Assembly (NCBI GenBank): GCA_029224965.1
Contig: JAQXVO010000028.1
Location: 42,949-106,948, forward strand
DNA length: 64,000 bases
Origin: Lachnospiraceae bacterium
GTDB taxonomy: Bacteria; Bacillota; Clostridia; Lachnospirales; Lachnospiraceae
Direction: 5' to 3'
Shown: positions 36,062-44,554 of the stretch, in pieces
Layout of the letters: every line of letters starts with the position of its first letter
Numbering within the stretch: the first letter of the stretch is position 1
The notes under the pieces: model-generated
Databases searched by the model: none
Told to the model about the DNA's origin: nothing
Seen by the model: only the letters and a program-made list of their open reading frames with translations
Position numbers and translations under genes: made by a program

Positions 36062-39000
36062 CTACCGCTCTTCCCTCCTTTCCCTTTTTTGCCTCAGAGT
36101 AAATTGGTAAGTTATTGATAGAAGCACCAGCATTGCGCCAAGTGCGAATATCCATTTAGTTCCATTACCGCCGGTATTTGGAAGTTTGCTGCCAGGTGTA
36201 TTAGGAACATTGATTACTGCATAATCTGCGTTACTACCATCAAAGGTCGAAATAGATGTAATGTTTTTTTCTGGTTCATTAATCTTTCTGTCATAAGTAA
36301 TCAGGTTATTGGTTGAGGCACCATCTACAATAGTTGCTTCTACTGTTGCCGAACCATCATTCGTATTACGAGAGATTGTAATTTTGATTACTGTCCCTGC
36401 CCCGTTGTATCCGGCGGGTGCTTTGGTTTCCCTTAAATAATATGTTCCATAAGGCAAACTGCCAAGATCAACGAATCCATCATCATCGGTTTTTATCGGA
36501 TCAGGAATTTCGGTTCCTCCTATCTCAAGAATTTGCTTTAAACGACTCTGATCAAATAATCTGAATTCCGCTCCTGAGAGCCCTGACTGTTTTCCGTTGT
36601 CCGATGATGTATACTTAAAAATTTTCAGTTTTACTGGTTTTATTTTATTTTCAAATGCACTGTTACTAAATGAGATCGTTCCAGCATTCCCATAAGTAAT
36701 ACTGTAATCTGTTTCACCAAGTGTATTTGTTTTCCCGGAAGTATCGACTTTTTCTATCCTTCCATCAGCTTTTAAATAATAGGTTTTCTTTTTTACTGTG
36801 GCATTGTAGCCAGTATCTGAATTTGTATCTTTTTGCTCATATGGAATTGTGATTACATAATAATGATTATCATATACTACATCTTTTTTCTCCGTCGGAA
36901 GTTCAATCATGTAGAGAACAATATTACCTGTTTCATCTGTCAAATAATTTAAATTTAAATCTGAAAATTCAAACTGACCATCTTTTTTTGTATAAGCAGT
37001 CTGAAGTAAATCCTCCTCTTTGTAAATCCATGTACTATTTGCAGAATCCCAGGTCGGTTTGTTCTTTAGAATTGCAAACTCATAATCGTTGGCATTAATT
37101 TCATAAGAGTTATCACCATAGGCTAATTTCTTCGTTCCAGTAAGTGTTAATTTTGGATAGTCTACTGAGCTTTCTCCTATATAAGTAATGCCATTCGTCA
37201 TAATTCCGCCGCCGTGAACGCCGGAATGGTTTCCTGAAATGATTACACTAGCTTTCTGTTCCGCCCTAGTCTGTGCTTCAACAGTCGGGTTTGCAGTAAG
37301 TGCTGCCAGATGTGATACTGAAACGGATTCAGCAGTACCATCTGACTTCGTTGTAATCCAGTTATTATTTTTGATATAGTGATTTACTTTGTAACCAGCG
37401 TCAGGTTGCTTACCTTCTACCGTATTGCCCGTCCAATTAGAACTTCCACCACCAAGCATATCGCCAGTAAGAGTACCAATTGTATTACTATCAGGATTAT
37501 GATCCTTATCCCAATTAGACACAGCATAATAATCTTGTGCTAAACTGCTATAAGCACTAGAACTGCTAGTTACATAATGATTGGTTTCATCAACTGTTGC
37601 ATTTGTATCACCGTTGGCATTTGTATCACCAAGGGTACTCAGAGCAAATGTAGCATCATCACTTTTTGTATTTCCACCTTTTGAAAGCTTATATTTACTA
37701 TTACCATTTTCCGTCACATAGCTACCATCGGCATTTGCACCCGATTTATTGCCAAATATGGCCGCATACTTCAGATTCATCAGGCTGGTACCGGTCGGGC
37801 AGGCTCCGAACCCACCGCCAAAACCATTCGCTGTGTTATTGGTTATCAAACAGTTGACTATATTCAGCGTCCCACCTTTTTGGACAAATGCTCCGCCGCC
37901 ACCCCAATCGTCTCTTGTATTTGTAGTATTATTTGTTAAAAATATTTTGTTTCGTCCGGTTGTTTCCAACGTTGCAGTAGAACCCTGACTGATTCGAATT
38001 CCACCGCCTTCGCCACAGTAGGCCACATTCTGAGCGATTGTTCCGGCATACATATTCAATTTACTAGGTGAATCCCAATATCCGAGATATATTCCACCAC
38101 CTGCTTCACTTGAGTAGTTTCCTGTTATGAACCCTCCATTAATAACAACTTTGTTATTGTCTGCACCGCCAGATGTAGCAATACCGCCACCTCCATTAAG
38201 TCCATTGGTTGTACTTGTTGTTCTGCCATTAAATATATTATTTGTTATGTAAGCATTACCACTGATTTTCAGTTCACTAGAATCAACGGAATAAATGCCA
38301 CCGCCATAACCGTTTTCATTGTTAACTGTATTTCCTGTAATGTATCCTCCGGTCATATCCATAGTTGCATTTGACAGATACACACCGCCACCAGCTGCAT
38401 TTGTTTGGTTTGCAGCTATAACGCCCTTGGTCATGACAAATTTACATCTATCTTTAGAACTTCCAATACATGCGACACCTGCTCCGCGAAGGCTATTTTC
38501 AGCAGCGGTAGTATTATTTTTTTTGCCGACTAGATAGCCACCTTTCATTTCAAACGTACCACAATTATATACAAGATGACCGTAATTATGACTGTTAGTA
38601 CTAGTAATTAATCCACTATTTAAAGTAAATGTGCCACCTTCCTCAACAAAGACAACACCACCTTCGCCCCAATCAAAATTCCCTTCAATATATCCGCTGG
38701 TTTTATAATCGTACCCTTTTAAAGTCTCTGTTGTCGTAATGCCTGAATTTTCAGATTCGGTTACATAATACTGAACTTCTTTATATGGAATACCTTCACT
38801 CTCTCCAGAAATTACTACAGCCGGGTTCTTATATTTGTCTGTAGGCAGTGAGGTTGTTAGTTCAGTATAATTAGGGGACAGAGTATCTTCAATTGTAAAA
38901 GCACCCGCCTGCACATCAAACAGGCCTTTGCCTTTAATATTTCCATTTGCTGTGATGTGATGTCCATGAAGATCTAATGTTAGATTTTTATTAATAGGTA

Positions 39001-40012
39001 TCACAGAACTTTCGTTTTTAAAATCACTATCTAGGCGAATTGTATCCCCATTTCCTGCATTACTGAAAGCTTGAGAAAGATCCACATAGCCATTTTGATC
39101 TATTCCGCTTTTTACGACATAAGCCGAAAAGCTCTCCGTCTTGAGCTTTGCAGTACCCTTATTCTTATCAATCTGAGCTCCGGTATCTACTGCCCTTCCT
39201 TCGGCAGTATCCAGATGTGTGATGCTTGCAGTTTCTGTGTCATTATTTTCCTTCAGAATCTCGGACTGGAACTCAACATCGACCTCACCTGTGGGTTCAA
39301 TCTCTTCGCCCTTGTAGATGAGCTTTACATCGATCAGATAGTTTGTGACCTGTGTCTTGTCATCGGAACCAACGATGATGGTTTTTGTTCCGTCGGCATT
39401 GTTTTCGACAGTAAGATTGGAAGCTGCATCGTCTTTGGTTTCCAGTGTCTTCGGATCGATTACCTTCTCGGTAACTTCGCCCTTGTTATCGGTCTGGGCT
39501 TCGAGAACCTGGCTGACATTTTCAGCCTGCTTGGAAAGAACACCGCTGTACAGGTTCTTCTCGTTCTGATCCAGCTCTGCTGCTGTCAGATCCTTGGCTT
39601 CCAGGGTGATTTCCTTTCCCGGGCAGGGGAGAACGGACTGCTCTGCCTTGACGGTGACTTGAATTCCGCTGTCTGTTGTTGCCCTGTAGGTAAATTCCTG
39701 TCCATCCTTGGAATCGTTTACAGCCTTGGCATCCTTCTGCTCTTTGGCGGGCCCGTCACTTGCCTGATCTGCTTCTTCGGACGGATCAGACTCTGCAGAT
39801 ACATTCTCAGCCTCTGCCTTATCATCGGCTGCTGTCTGATCCTCTGTCTGCTTTTCGGTCTTTTCTGCCTGGTCAGTGCTTAAGCCTGTGTCAGCTCCTT
39901 TTGAATCTGCAGCGGAAGCATCTCCCGTCTCGCTGACCCTGTCATCTGCACGAACCGTTAAGAAATTCGTGTTCAGAGGAAGCTGCCAGTACCAGTGCCA
40001 ATGCGACAGCAC
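36062..40012 (-). CDS. Giant beta-helix pilus tip adhesin, frame broken after signal peptide
   Basis: A 1316-codon frame. The N-terminal third is a charged, Glu/Asp/Ala-rich region (NDSKDGQEFTYRATTDSGIQ and so on). The centre is a repetitive beta-helix with GGGIY/GGGVY turns (about residues 350-830) such as MDMTGGYITGNTVNNENGYG and GGGIRISQGSTATLE. A Cna_B domain follows (SGLSGAEFRLFDQ to YYLRETKAPAGYN), then LPNTGG at about 1277, a hydrophobic helix and a basic tail. No signal peptide is in this frame: the first residues (GTG start) read LSHWHWYWQLPLN, an out-of-frame reading of a signal peptide that lies in the other frame (39942-40076). Read together they give a normal secreted adhesin. 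It is the first pilus gene, as tip adhesins often are. Confidence 0.85.
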   Translation of the reverse strand: MLSHWHWYWQLPLNTNFLTVRADDRVSETGDASAADSKGADTGLSTDQAEKTEKQTEDQTAADDKAEAENVSAESDPSEEADQASDGPAKEQKDAKAVNDSKDGQEFTYRATTDSGIQVTVKAEQSVLPCPGKEITLEAKDLTAAELDQNEKNLYSGVLSKQAENVSQVLEAQTDNKGEVTEKVIDPKTLETKDDAASNLTVENNADGTKTIIVGSDDKTQVTNYLIDVKLIYKGEEIEPTGEVDVEFQSEILKENNDTETASITHLDTAEGRAVDTGAQIDKNKGTAKLKTESFSAYVVKSGIDQNGYVDLSQAFSNAGNGDTIRLDSDFKNESSVIPINKNLTLDLHGHHITANGNIKGKGLFDVQAGAFTIEDTLSPNYTELTTSLPTDKYKNPAVVISGESEGIPYKEVQYYVTESENSGITTTETLKGYDYKTSGYIEGNFDWGEGGVVFVEEGGTFTLNSGLITSTNSHNYGHLVYNCGTFEMKGGYLVGKKNNTTAAENSLRGAGVACIGSSKDRCKFVMTKGVIAANQTNAAGGGVYLSNATMDMTGGYITGNTVNNENGYGGGIYSVDSSELKISGNAYITNNIFNGRTTSTTNGLNGGGGIATSGGADNNKVVINGGFITGNYSSEAGGGIYLGYWDSPSKLNMYAGTIAQNVAYCGEGGGIRISQGSTATLETTGRNKIFLTNNTTNTRDDWGGGGAFVQKGGTLNIVNCLITNNTANGFGGGFGACPTGTSLMNLKYAAIFGNKSGANADGSYVTENGNSKYKLSKGGNTKSDDATFALSTLGDTNANGDTNATVDETNHYVTSSSSAYSSLAQDYYAVSNWDKDHNPDSNTIGTLTGDMLGGGSSNWTGNTVEGKQPDAGYKVNHYIKNNNWITTKSDGTAESVSVSHLAALTANPTVEAQTRAEQKASVIISGNHSGVHGGGIMTNGITYIGESSVDYPKLTLTGTKKLAYGDNSYEINANDYEFAILKNKPTWDSANSTWIYKEEDLLQTAYTKKDGQFEFSDLNLNYLTDETGNIVLYMIELPTEKKDVVYDNHYYVITIPYEQKDTNSDTGYNATVKKKTYYLKADGRIEKVDTSGKTNTLGETDYSITYGNAGTISFSNSAFENKIKPVKLKIFKYTSSDNGKQSGLSGAEFRLFDQSRLKQILEIGGTEIPDPIKTDDDGFVDLGSLPYGTYYLRETKAPAGYNGAGTVIKITISRNTNDGSATVEATIVDGASTNNLITYDRKINEPEKNITSISTFDGSNADYAVINVPNTPGSKLPNTGGNGTKWIFALGAMLVLLSITYQFTLRQKRERREER

Positions 40013-40076
40013 TTATGCTTCGGCGGAAAGCCTTTCTTCCTTTTCCCGAATTCTGTTTTCTCTTCTTGTTCTTCAT
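39942..40076 (-). pseudogene. Signal-peptide part of the tip adhesin, in another frame
   Basis: From ATG 40076 a frame reads KNKKRKQNSGKGRKAFRR, then SISAVALALVLAAS, a typical Gram-positive signal peptide, before going into a short tail and a stop at 39942. Its frame differs by +1 from the adhesin body; around 39983 the base G between GCA and CTT appears to be the extra one. Without it the protein would read ALVLAALPLNTNFLTVRADD. A real mutation, phase variation, a programmed shift or a sequencing error can all explain it. Confidence 0.75.
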
Positions 40077-40145
40077 ATTCTGCTCCCTCATCCCTGTCAG
40101 GGAATCCCTTTCGAGATCAACCAATGAAAATGAATTGTATTTATT

Positions 40146-40161
40146 TTGTAAACGTTTCCGA
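40146..40161. promoter_or_regulatory. cre-like operator, promoter-proximal
   Basis: TTGTAAACGTTTCCGA agrees with the CcpA cre consensus WTGNAANCGNWNNCWW at 15 of 16 positions. It lies about 75 bases upstream of the adhesin ATG and overlaps the likely promoter region of the pilus operon. Confidence 0.6.
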
Positions 40162-40232
40162 AAAAATGGTAACAAAAAATCCTTTTAAATTAGATCCGTT
40201 TCGAGAAAATCGAAATCAAAAAACTCTTTTCG

Positions 40233-40248
40233 ACGGAAACGTTTCCAG
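40233..40248. promoter_or_regulatory. cre-like operator, distal
   Basis: A perfect palindrome GGAAACGTTTCC, with the longer cre pattern matched at 13 or 14 of 16 positions. The centres of the two sites are about 87 bases apart. The stretch 40262-40417 between this and the terminator has no gene. Confidence 0.6.
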
Positions 40249-40417
40249 TCAAGGATATTAAAAAAAGTATCGTAAAATCAGTAAAAATTCTGGACATATC
40301 TTTTCCGGAACTCATCGTCACAATACTCAGAAAATATTTTATTTTATGAAAATAACTATTACTATTAAAGTATTTTTACCCAAATGTTGCAATTGCCACA
40401 ACTGCCAAAAATAGCAG

Positions 40418-40455
40418 GCCTCACTTGTACAATTTGCACAAGTGAGGCTTTTTTT
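40418..40455 (+). terminator. Strong hairpin between rnhA-like gene and pilus operon
   Basis: GCCTCACTTGT and ACAAGTGAGGC form an 11-bp stem with a 9-base loop and a T run on the plus strand. On the minus strand the T run is displaced, but the same stem may still help to end the RNase H transcript. Confidence 0.75.
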
Positions 40456-40514
40456 ACAAGATATTTACTTTTCCACAACTATTGTTCGTAAAAGAAAACA
40501 AAGAAAAAAGCATA

Positions 40515-41327
40515 TTAAAGTATGGAAAGCCGTTCGCCATGGACATTGACCGTATAGCCATGCCGGGCTGAATCCAGGCCGTCCACAAGGATGGCCCTCT
40601 CGTCCAGGACTTTTCCTTCCCGGATCAGGAAATACAGTCCCCGCTCCCCTTTTTCTGCCAGTTCTTCGCCCAGGTTCGACAGGCGGTCGCAGATCTTATT
40701 AAAGGGAAAGGTATATCTTCCGTCCGAAAGAGCTGGCTCATGAGCCCGGTCCTTGGGTCCGAAGGAAAGTTTCCGCTTCTTTGCCAGTGCCCAGAGCGGT
40801 CGGATCAGATCCGTGTTTTTCTTCTCGGACCAGAGATTCTTTTTCTCCCAGTTGGGCCACCAGGACTGCATGCCTTGATAGACGTAATTGGAATCCGCCC
40901 GGAAATTAACAGCAGCTCCTTCCGGAATCAGCTCCATTGCCTTTAAGATTGCCGTGGTTTCCATACGGTTATTGGTCGAGTCCGGTTCCGCACCGAAGGC
41001 CTCGGTCAGGATCTGTCCTTCCCGATCCAGAATCACAAAGGCATAGCCGCCGGGTCCGGGATTTCGGATGGCTCCGCCATCGGTGTGGATCTCGAAGAAG
41101 GGCTCAAAAGCATGATTACCGGCCATCCCGGCTGCACCATTCCCATAGGGCAGCCGGTCCTCCTTTTGAAAAGCCTGCAGTGCTTCTTCCGCTTCCCTTC
41201 TGCTCTCATAGCCCTTGTAGACGGCTCCGGGATACCCCTGGACCAGAGGACGGACCTCTGCCCAGTTTTCATAGATACCGGGAACCTTACCCCGAAATAC
41301 GACATATGCTTTCTTCTTCGCCATCAT
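40515..41327 (-). CDS. RNase H with N-terminal viroplasmin-type (RHBD) domain
   Basis: A 270-residue ribonuclease H. The N-terminal RNA-DNA hybrid-binding (caulimovirus viroplasmin) domain is seen as KAYVVFRGKVPGIYENWAEVRPLVQGYPGAVYKGYESRREAEEAL without long gaps. The RNase HI domain has the carboxylates in FEIHTDGGAIRNPGPG, STNNRMETTAILKAME and FRADSNYVYQGM. A C-terminal extension of about 80 residues follows. It degrades RNA in RNA-DNA hybrids. The start has GGAGG upstream. An IS200/IS605 element has inserted about 60 bases upstream of the start and may have moved or removed its promoter. Confidence 0.88.
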   Translation of the reverse strand: MMAKKKAYVVFRGKVPGIYENWAEVRPLVQGYPGAVYKGYESRREAEEALQAFQKEDRLPYGNGAAGMAGNHAFEPFFEIHTDGGAIRNPGPGGYAFVILDREGQILTEAFGAEPDSTNNRMETTAILKAMELIPEGAAVNFRADSNYVYQGMQSWWPNWEKKNLWSEKKNTDLIRPLWALAKKRKLSFGPKDRAHEPALSDGRYTFPFNKICDRLSNLGEELAEKGERGLYFLIREGKVLDERAILVDGLDSARHGYTVNVHGERLSIL

Positions 41328-41392
41328 TCTTTCCTCCAGATCTTCCGGGCTTCTTCTATCACTTCTCAGATATTGTTCTATTTTGACATACT

Positions 41393-41556
41393 CCCACGAC
41401 TCAAGTCGTGGGATTCTTTAGATTTACTTAACATCACCGCAGTCTTATAGGAGGGGTATAGTTAAGCTTTTCAAGATTTAACGTCTATTAGATTTCAATA
41501 CCCACGTACCTACTTTCCAGACGAAAGGTTTATGTCTGAACCTTTATATTTCGTTT
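41393..41556 (-). ncRNA. Candidate omega RNA (reRNA) at the right end
   Basis: The 164 bases between the tnpB stop and the right-end hairpin are non-coding and contain a foldable CAGAC...GTCTG stem (within 41510-41540) and the end hairpin. In related elements this region supplies the guide scaffold of TnpB. This is inferred from position only. Confidence 0.4.
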
Positions 41557-43071
41557 TTAGAATCCAAAACATTGTTTCATTGTTATATTGTTTGTTTTCA
41601 TTTCAGTGATAAGATGATCTTGCAGTTCTAAAAATCTATTGAATCCATAGATACATTTATCTCGATCGGGTTTATCTAATCCATGATTACAGTTTTTTAA
41701 TAGAAATGCACTGTATAGGTCCCTCTGTACTTTATGCCCATCTATCAGTTTATCTCTTTCAGAGAGTTCGGATTTTACATAATCATCCGTTACATGATTG
41801 TACTGACTTGCTCTGAATCTTTTCGTGTCTACCTTATATACATCTCCACCATAAAGAAGAGCTTTTCTTGTGAGAATTGTGATAAAACTTGCAGGTGCCC
41901 TATTATTTAGAGATTTGCCAAAACGTTTCTTACGCTTATATTTATGTACCTGCTTAATAGTACCATCTTTTTGTTTTATGTCAGATATCTTGTCGTTACG
42001 TCCTGTATTTTTAGATTTACGCTGTAGCCCCTTAAATGACATCTCCTCTACTACAAAATTTACGGATTCCTCAAGCAGTCTGTTTATCATTTCTTCGTGA
42101 GATTGCTTGATATAAGCTGATTTTTGTCTGTATAAGCATTTCAGCCTGTTCCGATTCTTCAGGTATGTTTTGGAGTATATCCATTTATCGTGATTCGTCT
42201 TGTCTATCGTGCCGTCAGGCTTATACTTAGCAGGATTAGAAATACGTTTTGAGATGTCCATACTTCTTAAGAGCTTTTCGATCCTTTTATTATAGTCCTT
42301 GCATTTGGGGGCAAGTTCCTTTAGTGTTGCAGCATTGTCAGATACAGCCGCTACCGTAGAAGTGCCTATGTCAACACCAGTGATATTATAGTCATTTCCA
42401 ACCGTTTTAAGTTTCAGCGGAGCGTCACCTTTCAGATACACGACTACATAATAATGCCATCCATTAGGAAACATCATGCGTTTAATTTCACAGTATGAGA
42501 TATCAGAATCCAATGCCTCAAGAATATAATCCTTATCTTTAGAGAATCTGCAGTGAATATCCAGACCAAGCCATTCTATAGAACAGGTATCCTTATGGAA
42601 TTTAACGCCATTCGTATTCGTCTTACCACAAATGGTATTAAAATCACGGCACTTTTTAAAATGCAGTTCCTTGCCATCACCATATAAAATATCCTCTACA
42701 CCGCGCCATACACGGGTGGACTCTTTCTGTACTTGTTGTGATGATAAGCATTTACGGAACTGTTTGGCACAGACCTTTATGTATGCCTGAAAGGAATATT
42801 CCGATAAGCCATAAGATCTTATGATATCAGTCATCTTTTGAGAAAGCTGCTTCTTACAGACTTTATCTTCTTTAGAGCATTTACTTTTCTTAAGAATTTT
42901 GGAATATTCTGTTCTGAGGGACTGATATTCTTTATCGCAGGATAGCCTTTTGAGACATTTCTTTGCATGTTTCACAAGTACATTATGGATATGGCTTACT
43001 GCACGGAAACGCTTTTCCAAAACCTGTTTATCGTATTCAGTTGTAGACAGCAGCAGCCTTACAGTATGCAT
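41557..43071 (-). CDS. tnpB: TnpB-family RuvC protein without a visible zinc ribbon
   Basis: A 504-residue RuvC-fold protein. The catalytic residues can be placed at Asp-234 (GVDIGTSTVAAVS), Glu-342/343 (FVVEEMSFKGLQ) and Asp-451 (QRDLYSAFLL). Between motifs 2 and 3, where TnpB normally has CxxC...CxxC, the sequence is TRKALLYGGDVYKVDTKRF followed by SELSERDKLIDGHKVQRD with no cysteine. The protein is longer than typical TnpB (about 400 residues), mainly through a long basic N-terminal part and an insert after RuvC-I. TnpB proteins are RNA-guided nucleases that aid IS retention. The start has GAGGGATTGA upstream and directly follows tnpA. Confidence 0.87.
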   Translation of the reverse strand: MHTVRLLLSTTEYDKQVLEKRFRAVSHIHNVLVKHAKKCLKRLSCDKEYQSLRTEYSKILKKSKCSKEDKVCKKQLSQKMTDIIRSYGLSEYSFQAYIKVCAKQFRKCLSSQQVQKESTRVWRGVEDILYGDGKELHFKKCRDFNTICGKTNTNGVKFHKDTCSIEWLGLDIHCRFSKDKDYILEALDSDISYCEIKRMMFPNGWHYYVVVYLKGDAPLKLKTVGNDYNITGVDIGTSTVAAVSDNAATLKELAPKCKDYNKRIEKLLRSMDISKRISNPAKYKPDGTIDKTNHDKWIYSKTYLKNRNRLKCLYRQKSAYIKQSHEEMINRLLEESVNFVVEEMSFKGLQRKSKNTGRNDKISDIKQKDGTIKQVHKYKRKKRFGKSLNNRAPASFITILTRKALLYGGDVYKVDTKRFRASQYNHVTDDYVKSELSERDKLIDGHKVQRDLYSAFLLKNCNHGLDKPDRDKCIYGFNRFLELQDHLITEMKTNNITMKQCFGF

Positions 43072-43473
43072 TCAATCCCTCTTTTTTTGTGTATTGACAT
43101 ACCATTCTATGGTTTCAGAACTGACATGACCTGCCGTGCTTACAAAATAAGACCGTGTCCACAAAGACGGCATCTTTTTAAGCTGCGAAAACTCTTCACG
43201 TAGTTTATGGGATGTAGCACCCTTTATTTGTTTTACAACATCAGGGATACTTTGCTGTGGATATACACTCACAAACATATGGACATGATCTATATGACAT
43301 TCCATAGCAAGGATATCTATATTGTGTTTTTGACATTCCACGGCAGTCAGTTCTTTAAATCGCTTTTCGACACCCGGAATATTAAAAATTTTCCTACGAT
43401 ATCTTGGACAGAATACAAGATGATAGTTTATCAATGATACAGTTGTTTTTGTACGTTTATATTCATTCTTCAT
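43072..43473 (-). CDS. tnpA: IS200-type Y1 transposase TnpA
   Basis: A 133-residue HUH/Y1 single-strand transposase from ATG 43473 (KNEYKRTKTTVSLINYHLVF). The HUH motif is in MECHIDHVHMFVSVYP, and the catalytic Tyr is in SSETIEWYVNTQ near the C-terminus. Length and motifs match intact IS200/IS605 enzymes. The frame is open 13 codons upstream, but KNEYKR is the standard family N-terminus. Confidence 0.93.
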   Translation of the reverse strand: MKNEYKRTKTTVSLINYHLVFCPRYRRKIFNIPGVEKRFKELTAVECQKHNIDILAMECHIDHVHMFVSVYPQQSIPDVVKQIKGATSHKLREEFSQLKKMPSLWTRSYFVSTAGHVSSETIEWYVNTQKKRD

Positions 43474-43686
43474 GTGTATATTATAATATGTATCATACAC
43501 TAATGCAAACAAAAAAAGATGATATATTCAGTGCTTTGGCTGAAAATATCATCTTTAGCTGAATACGCTTTCATCCCACGGTTAAAACCGTGGGCTTTCT
43601 CGCTCACATAGTATTGTAACACGATTACAGGTTTTCTCCTCAAAAAGAATGCCGAAATGCAGGCCCGCCGGCTGAGGCTCAAAAAG

Positions 43687-43712
43687 AAAAGACCGCCGGG
43701 CGGCGGTCTTTT
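43687..43712 (-). terminator. Terminator of the ABC transporter operon
   Basis: AAAAGACCGCC and GGCGGTCTTTT around GGGC, a near-perfect hairpin 44 bases after the ATPase stop. The neighbouring 43600-43686 flanks the IS and holds no gene. Confidence 0.88.
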
Positions 43713-43756
43713 CCAAGTTCATCATGGATTTGTCTGGAATTGGTCTATCTTTCTCC

Positions 43757-44554
43757 TCAGGACAGGATGGCCTTGTCGGAAGTGAATTCCTCGCCGGACA
43801 CTTCTTCGAACTTATGAAGGAGGTCCTCGATCGTAAGCTTCTTCTTCTCTTCTCCACGGATGTCCAGGATGATCTTTCCGTTATTCATCATGACCAGGCG
43901 GTTTCCGTGAGCGATGGCATCCCTCATATTGTGGGTGACCATGAGAGTGGTCAGATTGTTTTCCGAAACCACACGGTCCGTAGCCTTCAGAACCTTTTCG
44001 GCCGTCTTCGGATCCAGAGCGGCGGTATGCTCGTCGAGAAGGAGAACCTTGGGCTTCTTCAGGGTTGCCATAAGAAGAGTCAGGGCCTGACGCTGGCCGC
44101 CGGAAAGGAGACCGACCTTGGCGGTCATCCGGTCTTCCAGTCCCAGATCCAGACGCTTCAGAAGCTCGTGATACTCCTCATGTTCCTTCTTCGTGACACC
44201 CCATTTCCAGAAAGCGTGGAAGCTGCCCCGCCGTCTGGCCAGAGCCAGGTTTTCCTCGATTTCCATATCGGCAGCCGTTCCGGTCATGGGATCCTGGAAG
44301 ACACGGCCCAGGAAGGCTGCTCTCTTGTAATCCGGGAGTGCTGTGACATCCACGCCGTCAATGGTAATCCGGCCGCTGTCGATGGGCCAGACACCAGCGA
44401 TGGCATTCATCAGTGTCGACTTGCCGGCGCCGTTTCCGCCGATCATGGTGACGAAATCGCCGGTTTCAAGCTCCAGGGAGACACCGTTCAGGGCCTTCTT
44501 TTCATTGACCGTACCGGGGTTGAAGGTCTTTTTGACATTCTGAATCGTAAGCAT
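43757..44554 (-). CDS. ABC transporter ATP-binding protein (TrpXYZ-like system)
   Basis: A 265-residue ATPase. Walker A GGNGAGKSTLMNAI, signature LLSGGQRQALTLL, Walker B VLLLDEHTAALD and the switch His in LMVTHNMRDAI are present. It is encoded next to a permease and a solute-binding lipoprotein of the same system; the permease start and ATPase stop are close, and the ATPase start overlaps the permease stop. Based on the binding-protein type, an aromatic amino acid or related small molecule is a reasonable but untested substrate. Confidence 0.93.
   Translation of the reverse strand: MLTIQNVKKTFNPGTVNEKKALNGVSLELETGDFVTMIGGNGAGKSTLMNAIAGVWPIDSGRITIDGVDVTALPDYKRAAFLGRVFQDPMTGTAADMEIEENLALARRRGSFHAFWKWGVTKKEHEEYHELLKRLDLGLEDRMTAKVGLLSGGQRQALTLLMATLKKPKVLLLDEHTAALDPKTAEKVLKATDRVVSENNLTTLMVTHNMRDAIAHGNRLVMMNNGKIILDIRGEEKKKLTIEDLLHKFEEVSGEEFTSDKAILS

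Larger units (their letters stand above)
41390..43600 (-). mobile_element. IS200/IS605-family element (tnpA-tnpB)
   Basis: An element with a Y1 transposase gene followed at once by tnpB, bounded by subterminal hairpins: CCCACGGTT/AACCGTGGG at 43573-43592 (left end, tnpA side) and CCCACGACT/AGTCGTGGG at 41393-41412 (right end). Elements of this family have no terminal inverted repeats and make no target duplication, so I cannot fix the exact ends; the limits given are approximate. The element is AT-richer than the flanks and looks intact. Confidence 0.85.

Noticed and set aside
41390..43600. Classical IS with terminal inverted repeats and target duplication
   Set aside because: The Y1 transposase and subterminal hairpins show IS200/IS605 biology, which produces neither.
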